Of a stretch of 60,655 nt of DNA, positions 32,513-40,610 are shown piece after piece (the first letter of the stretch is position 1; every line of letters begins with the position of its first letter). Origin of the DNA: Clostridia bacterium. Lineage in GTDB: Bacteria > Bacillota > Clostridia > Christensenellales > Borkfalkiaceae. The stretch is from positions 1 to 60,655 of the forward strand of contig JAQYLE010000006.1 in the NCBI GenBank assembly GCA_028720205.1, written 5' to 3'. The notes below the pieces were generated by a model. It had not been told where the DNA came from and searched no databases. It worked only from the letters and a program-made list of their open reading frames with translations. The position numbers and the translations under genes are program-made.

Positions 32513-32541
32513 ATTATAACATATTTTAATCGATTAAACAA
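32513..32541 (-). promoter_or_regulatory. Promoter of the two-component operon with palindromic operator
   Basis: TTGTTT (32536-32541), 17 bp and TATAAT (32513-32518) on the minus strand. A perfect 14-bp palindrome TTTAATCGATTAAA (32525-32538) spans the -35 edge and spacer, a typical position for a repressor. Confidence 0.65.
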
Positions 32542-32575
32542 GCCTTTTTCCGGCGGTAACCCGATGTTTTTATCG

Positions 32576-34066
32576 CTACGACTCTTTTGCCCAGCCGCGA
32601 CAGCGATTTACGGCGTCGCGCCATTTGCACAACCGCTTTTCGCGCTCCGCTTCCCCCATGGCGGGCGTGAATTCTTTTTCTGCCAGCCACAATTTTTTCA
32701 GTTGATTCCTGTCCTGCCATACGCCCGCGCGAAGCCCCGCCAGATACGCCGCGCCCAACGCCGTGGTTTCTCTGATTACGGGGCGCACGACTGTTTTATT
32801 TACGATATCCGATTGAAACTGCATCAGAAACCCGTCGCGCGAAGCCCCTCCGTCCGCTTTCAACGTTTTTAACCCGATTCCCGTATCTTTTTCCATGGCA
32901 AATACAAGTTCCGCCGACTGAAACGCAATAGATTCCTGCGCCGCGCGCACGATATGTTCCCGCCGCGTGCCGCGGGTGAGTCCCACGATAATGCCGCGCG
33001 CATACATATCCCAATACGGCGCGCCTATTCCCGTAAACGCGGGCACAAGATATACCCCGCCCGTATCCTCAACTTTCCGCGCATAATATTCCGCGTCTTT
33101 GCTTTCGGCGAAAAAGCGCATTTCGTCGCGCAGCCACTGAATTACCGCGCCGCCGATAAACACGCTGCCTTCCAGCGCGTATTGCGGCTTTTCGCCGCTG
33201 AGCGTCGCCGCCGCCGTGGTAAGCAGTCCGTTCTTGCTTTTTGCGGGAGTTTCGCCCGTGTTCATCAAAAGAAAGCAGCCCGTACCGTACGTGTTTTTCG
33301 CCTCGCCCGCCGAAAAACAGCATTGCCCGAACAGCGCCGCCTGCTGATCGCCCGCCACGCCGAAAACGGGTATTTCTCTGCCGCCGACGGGCGCAAAGCC
33401 GAAATCGTCGCCCGAGCAAAGCACCTTTGGCAGCATCGCCCTGGGAATATTAAAAAGCCGCAGCAACTCCTCGTCCCACTGCATGGCGTGAATATTAAAA
33501 AGCATAGTCCGCGCGGCGTTGGTCCGGTCGGTCGCGTGCACTTTGCCGCCCGTAAGTTTCCAGATCAAATACGAATCCACCGTTCCGAAAAGCAGTTCTC
33601 CGTTTTTCGCCCGCACTCGGTCGGGATCGACTTCGTTCAGAATCCATTCTATCTTCGAAGCGGAAAAATAGGCGTCGGCAATCAGCCCCGTCTTTTCGCG
33701 TATCATATCGCCCGCGCCCGATTTCACGATTTCCTCTATCCTGCCCGCCGTACGCCTGCACTGCCATACGATGGCGTTATAAACCGGCTTTCCCGTCGAT
33801 TTTTCCCAGACGACGGTTGTTTCCCGTTGATTGGTGATACCGATCGCCGCGATATCCTCCGCCGAAACGCCGCTCTTTGCTATCGCCTCCATCATAATTC
33901 CGTATTGGCTGGACCATATCTCCGTCGGATCGTGTTCCACCCAGCCTTCTTTGGGGTAAATCTGCGGAAATTCCCTGTTTAAAATACATACGATTTTCCC
34001 CTCTTCGCTTACCAGCGCCGCCCGTGAAGAAGTCGTCCCCTGATCCAGAGCCAGCACATATTTCAT
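32576..34066 (-). CDS. glpK: Glycerol kinase
   Basis: 496 residues, full length for Glp[15 protein letters not shown] is the ATP phosphate-1 loop; [21 protein letters not shown] and AIVWQCRRT are the diagnostic glycerol-kinase segments; [17 protein letters not shown] and the [18 protein letters not shown] adenosine motif follow. It phosphorylates glycerol to sn-glycerol-3-phosphate with ATP. It stands alone, without glpF or glpD nearby, and is separated from both neighbours by non-coding DNA. Its regulation cannot be read with confidence. Confidence 0.97.
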   Translation of the reverse strand: MKYVLALDQGTTSSRAALVSEEGKIVCILNREFPQIYPKEGWVEHDPTEIWSSQYGIMMEAIAKSGVSAEDIAAIGITNQRETTVVWEKSTGKPVYNAIVWQCRRTAGRIEEIVKSGAGDMIREKTGLIADAYFSASKIEWILNEVDPDRVRAKNGELLFGTVDSYLIWKLTGGKVHATDRTNAARTMLFNIHAMQWDEELLRLFNIPRAMLPKVLCSGDDFGFAPVGGREIPVFGVAGDQQAALFGQCCFSAGEAKNTYGTGCFLLMNTGETPAKSKNGLLTTAAATLSGEKPQYALEGSVFIGGAVIQWLRDEMRFFAESKDAEYYARKVEDTGGVYLVPAFTGIGAPYWDMYARGIIVGLTRGTRREHIVRAAQESIAFQSAELVFAMEKDTGIGLKTLKADGGASRDGFLMQFQSDIVNKTVVRPVIRETTALGAAYLAGLRAGVWQDRNQLKKLWLAEKEFTPAMGEAEREKRLCKWRDAVNRCRGWAKES

Positions 34067-34423
34067 ATCCTTTTTCCTCCCCGTTTTTCCTCGTCGTTAT
34101 TACGTTTTCCGTTTACCTTTCCGCGGCTTTACGTTCGCGGCAAGCCGCATATGCGTTTTTCCGCATATAACCCGCGATTTATTGCGTTATTTCAGAAGCG
34201 ATAGGGGATCTCCCCTACCGCAGCCTGTTTTTTTCAACAACCGAAAAAACTTATGCGCCGCCGCGCACTTGTCGAAGATTGGGGAAACAGTCGGAAATTA
34301 CGTCTTTTTTAAGCCGATTTCGTCGAATTTTCCGTTTTCGACAAATGCCCCTGCGCACATACGGGTTTTTTCGCGGTTTTTCCACGTTTTTCCCCTTTCG
34401 TTTTTTAACGTATGGCGCCAAGG

Positions 34424-34469
34424 TCATGCGAAAAAAACTACGTCATGCGAATAAACAACGTCATACGAA
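34424..34469. repeat. Three 9-bp direct repeats downstream of galT
   Basis: TCATGCGAA at 34424-34432 and 34443-34451 and TCATACGAA at 34461-34469, spaced 19 and 18 bp, roughly two helical turns. They lie just beyond the galT terminator. Function not evident. Confidence 0.6.
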
Positions 34470-34505
34470 AAACGGCGGAACCGCCCCGTTGAAGCCCCGC
34501 CGTTT
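34470..34505 (-). terminator. Terminator of the galK-galT operon
   Basis: AAACGGCGG and CCGCCGTTT (34470-34478 and 34497-34505) form a 9-bp stem followed on the minus strand by TTTTT. It begins about 10 bases after the galT stop. Confidence 0.7.
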
Positions 34506-34514
34506 GCGCATATT

Positions 34515-36002
34515 TCAGCAAAGTCCGCAATACGATAAAAATCTGCCGAACGCCGCTTTTCCCGCAGCGTCGCGTTTAAATACGGCGGTATTATCCAGAA
34601 TATTTTCGCATACGTTTTCTACGTACGCCGTCACCGCTTTTTCCGCCTGTTCTTCGGTAAGCGCCGTGCCGTACCTTTGCGTAAGCGCGCGGATCATATC
34701 GGCGTGAATCAGCATATCCTCGCCGATTTCCGTATTTTCGCCCGTTAAAAATTTACGGACTTCTTTCAGTTGCCCGTGTAACCTGCCCGGCAGAATAAAC
34801 CTGCCCATCGCCTCTATTAAGCCGATCGATTCGCTTTTGATGTTGTGGTATTCTTTATGCGCGTGAAAAATGCCGTCCGGGTGACGCTCGTCGCAACGGT
34901 TGTTGCGCAGCAATAAATATACCTGATAGCCGCTTTCCGTCTTTCTTGCAATCGGCGAAAGAGTATTGTGCGGCGCGTTTGTTTCGGCGATGATATCCAC
35001 GCTTTCGTCCGAATAGGTCAGCCATTTTTTCAATACGTCCGCCGCCGCCGCGCACAGCGCGTCTTTATCTTCGCCTTCGAATAAAATCACGCTGTTGTAC
35101 CAATCGGGCAGATACGCAACGACGCCGCCTTTTTGGCTGATCGGCTTGCCTTTATCGCAGAGGAACATCGGAAACACGTGCTTGCCGCCCTGAAAATGCT
35201 CGTGCGATAAAATACTGCCGCCTACGATCGGCAACGGCGCGTTGGAACCGATGCAGTAATCGGGCGCGTAATCCACGAAATCAAGCAGTTTCCGCGTTGT
35301 TTTTTCCGTCAATTCCATGGGGGTATGGTTGAGATTTATCGCAATTCCGTGCTGATAAAAATACGCGTACGGCGAAAACTGCCAGAACCACTTTTCTCCC
35401 GCAAGAGTCAGCGGCACGGTGCGCATATTCCGTCGCGTTCTCCCCTGCCCTTCGTAACCGACGTTTTCTTTGCAGAGCATACATTTGGGGTAACCGGAAG
35501 AAACGTTTCTCAGTTTCGCGGTAATCTTATTGTTCTTTTCCGGCTTGCTTAAATTGATGGTGATTTCAATGGGGATACGCGTGGAAGAAGTCGTCCAGCA
35601 TTCGTTTTTCGCAATCGACGAAGCCTTGACGTAATCGTTTTTTACGCCTAAATCGTATAGCATATCGAACGCCGCCGCAGGCGAAGTTTTATGCAGTTCG
35701 TTAAATTTATCGATCACCTGCGAGGGGCGCGGCGAAAGAATATCCAGAATTTCGGAAGTAAAAAATTCCTCTTCTCCCTCCCCGATCAGTCCGTTTTTTA
35801 AAGCGTATTGCTTTACGGGCGCTAAAATCTCGTCGGGGCAGGTAAGCGCCGCGATTTTTTTCTCGTTTATCCAACACGGCTTAATTTCGTTTAAACCGAA
35901 TTTATCCATCAGCAGATTCGAAACGTACACCTCGTCCGTTTCGGGCAGTCCGAGATGAAGTTTCGCGTACGCGATCAGGTCGCAGATGCTTTGAAAAATC
36001 AT
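34515..36002 (-). CDS. galT: UDP-glucose--hexose-1-phosphate uridylyltransferase (Firmicutes type)
   Basis: 495 residues, the length of the class II (Bacillus/Clostridium) GalT rather than the ~350-residue E. coli type. Visible blocks: CMLCKENVGYEGQGR, LNHTPMEL, SNAPLPIVGGSILSHEHFQGG with the His-containing active-site region, and DIIAETNAPHNTLSPIARK. It transfers UMP from UDP-glucose to galactose-1-phosphate in the Leloir pathway. It is 52 bases downstream of galK and shares its promoter and the terminator at 34470. Confidence 0.95.
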   Translation of the reverse strand: MIFQSICDLIAYAKLHLGLPETDEVYVSNLLMDKFGLNEIKPCWINEKKIAALTCPDEILAPVKQYALKNGLIGEGEEEFFTSEILDILSPRPSQVIDKFNELHKTSPAAAFDMLYDLGVKNDYVKASSIAKNECWTTSSTRIPIEITINLSKPEKNNKITAKLRNVSSGYPKCMLCKENVGYEGQGRTRRNMRTVPLTLAGEKWFWQFSPYAYFYQHGIAINLNHTPMELTEKTTRKLLDFVDYAPDYCIGSNAPLPIVGGSILSHEHFQGGKHVFPMFLCDKGKPISQKGGVVAYLPDWYNSVILFEGEDKDALCAAAADVLKKWLTYSDESVDIIAETNAPHNTLSPIARKTESGYQVYLLLRNNRCDERHPDGIFHAHKEYHNIKSESIGLIEAMGRFILPGRLHGQLKEVRKFLTGENTEIGEDMLIHADMIRALTQRYGTALTEEQAEKAVTAYVENVCENILDNTAVFKRDAAGKAAFGRFLSYCGLC

Positions 36003-36054
36003 ATTTTTGCGCTCCCTAAAAAATTTTTGCTTATCGCCGCAGATTCCCGTTCGT

Positions 36055-37212
36055 TTACAATTTCGAAACGGTAACGCCGTCCTCTATCGAAGTTTCGTAG
36101 AAAGAAGCGCGATAACCGATCGCGTCGAAATACGCCTTATCCACATGTCGGATAAACCCTTCCACGGCGGATTTCTTCACAATGGAAATCGTGCAGCCGC
36201 CGAACCCCGCGCCGATCATGCGCGAACCAAGGCAACCCGTTTCTTTTCTGGCGAGCGAAGAAAGCATATCCAATTCTTTACCGGTCACTTCGTACAGATC
36301 GCGCAGAGAATAATGGCTTTCGTTGAGCAATCTGCCGAGTTCCACAATATCGCCGCGCTTTAACGCGGCAACGGCTTCCGAAACGCGCGCGCATTCCGTT
36401 ACCACGTGCTCCGCGCGCTTTGCCACCACGCCGGAAAGAAGATATTTCACTTCGCCGAACTCTTTCACGGAAAGTTCCGCCAGAGCGTTTATCTTTTTCA
36501 CTTCCTGAATTTTTTTAAGCGCGACTTCCACTTCGTGGCGGCGCACGTTATACTTGCTTTCCACCAGATTATGCGGCTTATTGCAGTTAGCCACCACAAT
36601 ACAATACTCGCCCAATTGCAAAGGCACGTATTCGTAATCGAGCGTAGCGCAATCCAGTAAAATCGCATGATCCTTTTTGCCCATCGCCGAAGCGAACTGA
36701 TCCATGATTCCGCAGTTCACGCCCGCATATTTGTTTTCCGCCTTCTGGGAAATCAGCGCGAGTTGCACCTTATCGTACGCAACGCCCGCGTATTCGGAAA
36801 GCGCCACCGCCGTGGAAACCTCTATCGCCGCCGAAGAAGAAAGTCCGCTGCCGAACGGAACGGTACAATCGTACAGCAAATCGCAACCGACAAGAGGCGT
36901 GCCGCTCTCTTTCAGGTAATACGCAACGCCTGCCTGATAATTGCCCCATTTCAGCGATTTGTACTCGCCGATTCTATCGATTTGCAACTCCACGACCCGT
37001 TTCAAATCGGAAGCAGCCACGCGGATCACGTTTTCTCCGTTCTTTCTGCCGTAAACGTTACACCTTAAATTCAGCGCCGCGGGAAACACTTTGCCGCCGC
37101 AATAGTCCACATGCTCTCCGATGACGTTGATCCTTCCCGCCGCGGTAAACAAATCTTCCGCAGGGCGATTGTACAGCCTTTCAAACAGTTCCAGCGCTTC
37201 TTTTCGTTCCAT
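36055..37212 (-). CDS. galK: Galactokinase
   Basis: 385 residues from the ATG at 37212, preceded by a GGAGG/AAAGGA ribosome binding site; the frame extension to 37251 is not needed. GHMP-kinase features: GRINVIGEHVDYCGGKVFPAAL (galactokinase signature), the ATP loop PFGSGLSSSAAIEVS and the C-terminal GSRMIGAGFGGCTISIVKK. It phosphorylates galactose to galactose-1-phosphate. It is the first gene of a two-gene galK-galT operon with its own strong promoter and two direct repeats in the leader. No galE or galactose transporter is in the window. Confidence 0.96.
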   Translation of the reverse strand: MERKEALELFERLYNRPAEDLFTAAGRINVIGEHVDYCGGKVFPAALNLRCNVYGRKNGENVIRVAASDLKRVVELQIDRIGEYKSLKWGNYQAGVAYYLKESGTPLVGCDLLYDCTVPFGSGLSSSAAIEVSTAVALSEYAGVAYDKVQLALISQKAENKYAGVNCGIMDQFASAMGKKDHAILLDCATLDYEYVPLQLGEYCIVVANCNKPHNLVESKYNVRRHEVEVALKKIQEVKKINALAELSVKEFGEVKYLLSGVVAKRAEHVVTECARVSEAVAALKRGDIVELGRLLNESHYSLRDLYEVTGKELDMLSSLARKETGCLGSRMIGAGFGGCTISIVKKSAVEGFIRHVDKAYFDAIGYRASFYETSIEDGVTVSKL

Positions 37213-37251
37213 TTTTTCCTTTTTCCTCCAAGGAGAAGAGTTTTTTAACAT

Positions 37252-37284
37252 AAATACGATAAAAATTTACCGAAAATACGATAA
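37252..37284. repeat. Direct repeats in the galK leader, candidate repressor sites
   Basis: AAATACGATAA occurs at 37252-37262 and again at 37274-37284, identical and 22 bp apart (two helical turns), just downstream of the -10 of the galK promoter. This placement would suit a repressor that blocks elongation or open-complex formation. Confidence 0.55.
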
Positions 37285-37307
37285 TTTTTTTCATTCAGGT
37301 TATATAA

Positions 37308-37336
37308 ATTATATCATAGGCAAACCAAAAAGTCAA
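37308..37336 (-). promoter_or_regulatory. Promoter of galK-galT
   Basis: TTGACT (37331-37336), 17-bp spacer, TATAAT (37308-37313) on the minus strand, close to consensus. Confidence 0.8.
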
Positions 37337-37365
37337 TGATAAAGCCGCCGTTTTTACGTTTTTAA

Positions 37366-37403
37366 AAGGCGGAAGCGTCGGATTTTTCCGCCCCTTCCGC
37401 CTT
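37366..37403 (-). terminator. Terminator after the VTT-DUF1653 operon
   Basis: AAGGCGGAAG (37366-37375) pairs with CTTCCGCCTT (37394-37403). On the minus strand it is followed by TTTTAAAAA, suitable for ending transcription from 38837-37643 before the galK promoter. The remaining bases between 37404 and 37642 show no other feature beyond A/T- and CG-rich low-complexity stretches. Confidence 0.55.
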
Positions 37404-37642
37404 GTTTTCTCTTGCTTTGTACGCCGCTCACACCTCTTGTTAAATATTTACCGTTCATAGCCGCGTTTTATCGTTTACGGTTATTCAATACATTGCCTTT
37501 CGCGTGTTTCCGGCGCATAAAAAACAAAAACGGCCCGGAACCATAAAAATCGGAGCATAAAAAAAGCGCGAAAACCGCGCCGCGCCGCCAAGCGTTTGAT
37601 TGATTATTTTTATTGTTATAACAAGCGGCGATAATAAAGAGG

Positions 37643-37897
37643 TTACTCCCCTATGTAGGTAAACCGCGGCATGTCCTTGCCGTCTTTATTCACCGTTTCG
37701 TTCCACATTTTCGCGGGGCGCACCCACACTTCCCCCGCGCCGTACAGCGCTTTATACACCACCATTTCTTCTTCCGTTTCCGAATATTTCGCCGTGCACA
37801 ACACCTCGTATTCGTTGCCTTTGAAATGCCTGTATCTGCCTTTTTTTACCGTCGCACGATTTGCTTGCGGCAAATTTCCGGATTCATTCTTCCGCAT
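37643..37897 (-). CDS. DUF1653-family small protein
   Basis: About 84 residues. The core KKGRYRHFKGNEYEVLCTAK, then SETEEEMVVYKALYG, VWVRPAKMW and MPRFTYIGE is the DUF1653 pattern. The family's function is unknown; members are small, soluble and common in Firmicutes. The start at 37897 is preferred because AAAGGA lies 8 bases upstream, whereas the ATG at 37906 abuts that site. It overlaps the 3' end of the VTT gene by 14 bases, so the two are co-translated. Confidence 0.85.
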   Translation of the reverse strand: MRKNESGNLPQANRATVKKGRYRHFKGNEYEVLCTAKYSETEEEMVVYKALYGAGEVWVRPAKMWNETVNKDGKDMPRFTYIGE

Positions 37898-38837
37898 GGT
37901 TTTCATCCTTTATCGCTTCGTCTTTCGTCTGCTTTTTCCCCGTCATTTTTTTATACGCCGCCGAGCAGACCAGACCGATGACGAACATCACGCCGAATAC
38001 TATGCCAGAAAGCAGGTAATTTTCCTGCATCAACTGATCTCCGCACCAGGTAGAAACGATTACCGAAGGAATCCGCGACAATAAAATCACGGCAATCGAC
38101 GAACCGGCGCCGTCGTTGGAAAGCGCCGCCACCCAGGTAAAAATATCCTTGGGCGTACCGGGCAGAAAATTCATTAAAAACAGCCAGAGATTGCGTTTCT
38201 TCGCGTCTTTAAACAGCGCCGCCGAGCGCATTTTTTCGGGAGAAACAAACAGTCCTACCAATTTCGTGCCGTATTTTTTACCCAAAAAAAAGATAATCAA
38301 CGTGCCGATCAGCGAACCTACCATACACCACAGCGCTCCCCACCACGTGCCGAACGCATAACCGCCCGCAACCTGTAAAGGTCCGCCCGGAATCACGCGG
38401 AAAACCGTCATCGCCACGCGCAGGAGCACAAAAATAATCACGCTGCCTTCGTCGAACCCTTCGATCCATTGTTTGAATCCCTGCGGATCTTTTACGAAAT
38501 GTACTATATTCAAGCCGATAAACAAATAAAACAAAATAAAGAACACCGCCAACGCCACAAAAGAAACAATGGCTATCATGCGCTTTTTTTTCGCATTCTG
38601 CAACTCCGTGCCGCGCTCTTTCATCGCCGATTTAAAAGCGATCGCCTTGCTCTTTATCCAGCCGCCGAACCGCGCGAAAACGCCGCGTTTTTTTTCCGGC
38701 AAAGCGCGGCCGTCGTCCCGTTCCTTTTTTTCGTCCGCGGCAATCACACCCTCCCGGGCATTCCCGGCGATTTCCGTGCATGATTGCTCCGCCCGGTTTT
38801 CGGATAATTCAGTTGTTATCGTCTTTTCGTCCGTCAT
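37884..38837 (-). CDS. VTT-domain (TVP38/TMEM64-like) membrane protein
   Basis: 317 residues. A ~85-residue charged cytoplasmic N-terminus precedes about six membrane helices (first IAIVSFVALAVFFILFYLFIG). The VTT/SNARE-associated signature region reads RVIPGGPLQVAGGYAFG, WGALWCMVGSLIGTLIIFFLGKKYG and LMNFLPGTPKDIFTWVAALS. VTT proteins (DedA, TVP38 and relatives) are thought to act in lipid scrambling or transport, e.g. undecaprenyl phosphate or phospholipid recycling. The specific substrate here is unknown. The long N-terminal extension is unusual for bacterial members. Confidence 0.88.
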   Translation of the reverse strand: MTDEKTITTELSENRAEQSCTEIAGNAREGVIAADEKKERDDGRALPEKKRGVFARFGGWIKSKAIAFKSAMKERGTELQNAKKKRMIAIVSFVALAVFFILFYLFIGLNIVHFVKDPQGFKQWIEGFDEGSVIIFVLLRVAMTVFRVIPGGPLQVAGGYAFGTWWGALWCMVGSLIGTLIIFFLGKKYGTKLVGLFVSPEKMRSAALFKDAKKRNLWLFLMNFLPGTPKDIFTWVAALSNDGAGSSIAVILLSRIPSVIVSTWCGDQLMQENYLLSGIVFGVMFVIGLVCSAAYKKMTGKKQTKDEAIKDENHAEE

Positions 38838-39126
38838 TCAGCCAATTTCCGTTACAATCATCCGATTTGTCTTTTTTGCTTTCTCTTTATTTCGTTTTGC
38901 CGGCGCCGCCGTTTTTTTCGCGCGACGCGCTGTTGCCGTGGCTTTAACGAAAAAAGAACCGCACTTTCGTATCAAAGAAGAAGCGCGGTTGAAAAATTCG
39001 CTTTTTTCGTTCTTTTCCGAAACGCTTTTTTATAAAACGCACGGAACAGCACTTTTGCTTACGTCCGCCGCCGCTTTCCCGTTCTGTTTTTCAGAACAAG
39101 AATAAGGCGGAACGCCGGAATAAATC

Positions 39127-39339
39127 TTACAGCGCCTGTACGTTTACGGCGCGCAATTTATTGGGATTTTTCGGATCCGTTTCCGTTTCGTAGGATACTT
39201 TCTGCCCTTCTTTCAGGCTTCTGTACCCTTCCGCCTGAATGGCGGAATAGTGAACGAACACGTCGTCGCCGCCTTCATCGCTGGCGATGAATCCGTATCC
39301 TTTTTCCGCATTGAACCATTTCACCGTTCCTTGACTCAT
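39127..39339 (-). CDS. Cold-shock protein (CspA family)
   Basis: 70 residues starting [20 protein letters not shown] at 39339, with AGGAGG about 10 bases upstream; the frame to 39360 includes that site and is rejected. RNP-1 (KGYGFIAS) and RNP-2 (DVFVHYSAI) are both present, so it should bind single-stranded nucleic acid as an RNA chaperone. A ~80-base AT-rich leader between promoter and start is usual for csp genes. Single gene with its own promoter. The 289 bases downstream hold a GTTCTG-TTTTT-CAGAAC hairpin near 39082 but no gene. Confidence 0.96.
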   Translation of the reverse strand: MSQGTVKWFNAEKGYGFIASDEGGDDVFVHYSAIQAEGYRSLKEGQKVSYETETDPKNPNKLRAVNVQAL

Positions 39340-39425
39340 CCTTGGGGTTCCTCCTATCAAAAGTTATTCAAAATATAAACCCGTCGAAACAGATTCAAGC
39401 GCAGTTTTATCCCGAATACCTTTAT

Positions 39426-39454
39426 ATTATAACACATCTGTGTTAGAATCGCAA
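39426..39454 (-). promoter_or_regulatory. Promoter of the cold-shock gene with embedded palindrome
   Basis: TTGCGA (39449-39454), 17 bp and TATAAT (39426-39431) on the minus strand. The spacer and part of the -10 form TAACACA-GA-TGTGTTA (39430-39445 read on minus), a 7-bp-arm palindrome suited to a dimeric repressor. Confidence 0.65.
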
Positions 39455-39553
39455 TAATTTTAACAAAAAATTTTTATTTTTTTTCGTAAAATGTCGAATT
39501 CAGCGGCTGTTTTTCCGTTTTTTTCTATGCGCAACCGCTTTAACGCCACGTCG

Positions 39554-39919
39554 CTAAAAAGCGTATTCGATATATTCGATCGTGCCGTCCGCAAGCACTT
39601 CCGCCACGTCGAAACGGGCGTTGGGCTCTACGCCCGTCTGCGTCCAGTAATAAGCGGCGATTTTGCGGTAACGTTCCCGCTTCTTCGCGCCCACCGCTTC
39701 GGCGGGCGTGCCGTAATTATCGCCCGTACGCGTTTTCACCTCCACAAACGCGATTTCTCCGCGCGAAACGTCTTGCGCGATAATATCCGCTTCGCCGAAA
39801 GGCGTTTTATAGTTGGTTTTTAATATGATGCAGCCGCGTTTTTTTAAATATTCCGCCGCCGCCTTTTCGCCCGTTTTGCCTAAAACTTTTTTGTGAACGT
39901 CCTGCGGTGAACGGAACAT
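39554..39919 (-). CDS. yraN: YraN/UPF0102-family endonuclease-like protein
   Basis: 121 residues. GEKAAAEYLKKRGCIIL, FGEADIIAQD and IAFVEVKTR form the PD-(D/E)XK-like core (D in EADII, E-V-K in VEVKT) of the UPF0102 family, related to Holliday-junction-resolvase-type nucleases; its cellular role is not settled. It begins 40 bases before the end of rnhB, with a strong GGGAGGTGGG ribosome binding site inside the rnhB coding region. This rnhB-yraN coupling is widespread in Firmicutes. Confidence 0.93.
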   Translation of the reverse strand: MFRSPQDVHKKVLGKTGEKAAAEYLKKRGCIILKTNYKTPFGEADIIAQDVSRGEIAFVEVKTRTGDNYGTPAEAVGAKKRERYRKIAAYYWTQTGVEPNARFDVAEVLADGTIEYIEYAF

Positions 39920-40500
39920 AATCCCACCTCCCTGATGGCGGCAATGTGTTCCGCCGTGCCGTAGCCTTTGTTTTTTTCAAACCCGTACGCGGGATACGTT
40001 ACGGCAAGTTCGCTCATCAGCGAATCGCGATAAACTTTTGCTATTATGCTTGCCGCGCCGATCGAATACGAAAGCGCGTCGCCGTGCACTATGCTGCGCT
40101 GAAAAAAAGGAATATCCAGCGTCATATTACCGTCCGTCAGCACGGCGTCCGGCTTGATTTTCAACGCCAGAAGCGCTTCGCGCATGCCTTGCCGCGTCGC
40201 CTGTAAAATATTGATTTCGTCTATTCTTTCGGGCGGAACTTCCGCAATCGAATACGCAATCGCGCGCTCTTTAATCAGCGCGGATAACTTTTCGCGCTTC
40301 GCCGCGGAAAGTTTTTTACTGTCGTCCACGCCGCCGATCAGAAGCGCCGTATCCAGCGGCATTATCACCGCCGCGCACACCACCGGCCCCGCCAGAGGTC
40401 CTCTGCCTACTTCGTCTACGCCCGCAATATACCTCGCGCCGTTTGCGATCAATTCCCTTTCGTAAATAAGTTTTTCTGCCGCGTTTGCTTCTTTTTTCAT
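39880..40500 (-). CDS. rnhB: Ribonuclease HII
   Basis: About 206 residues from the ATG at 40500; an upstream in-frame TTG (40524) is possible but has no better ribosome binding site. YIAGVDEVGRGPLAGPVVCAAVI carries the first catalytic Asp-Glu pair, DAVLTDGNMTL and the SIGAASIIAKVYRDSLM block the others, with GYGTAEHIAAI near the end. It nicks RNA-DNA hybrids at single ribonucleotides. It is part of the trmD-rbgA-rnhB-yraN cluster and overlaps yraN by 40 bases. Confidence 0.95.
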   Translation of the reverse strand: MKKEANAAEKLIYERELIANGARYIAGVDEVGRGPLAGPVVCAAVIMPLDTALLIGGVDDSKKLSAAKREKLSALIKERAIAYSIAEVPPERIDEINILQATRQGMREALLALKIKPDAVLTDGNMTLDIPFFQRSIVHGDALSYSIGAASIIAKVYRDSLMSELAVTYPAYGFEKNKGYGTAEHIAAIREVGLCSVHRRTFTKKF

Positions 40501-40610
40501 TCGTTTTTCTCTTTTGCGCTTCAACGTTTTTTACGCGTTTTCTCTTTGATTTTTACGCATTTTTACGCGCTTTAACGCCGATTTTTCGTGTTTTTTACGC
40601 GTTTTTTGCG

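Larger units (their letters stand above)
34067..34514. other. 448-bp intergenic region rich in small repeats
   Basis: Between glpK and galT. It holds several short palindromes: GCGGCAAGCCGC near 34160, TAGGGGATCTCCCCTA at 34202-34217 and GTCGAA/TTCGAC near 34330. It also holds the direct repeats and the galT terminator listed separately. No open frame in it has a ribosome binding site or a recognisable product. A glpK promoter must lie here, but I could not pick one convincingly. Confidence 0.6.
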
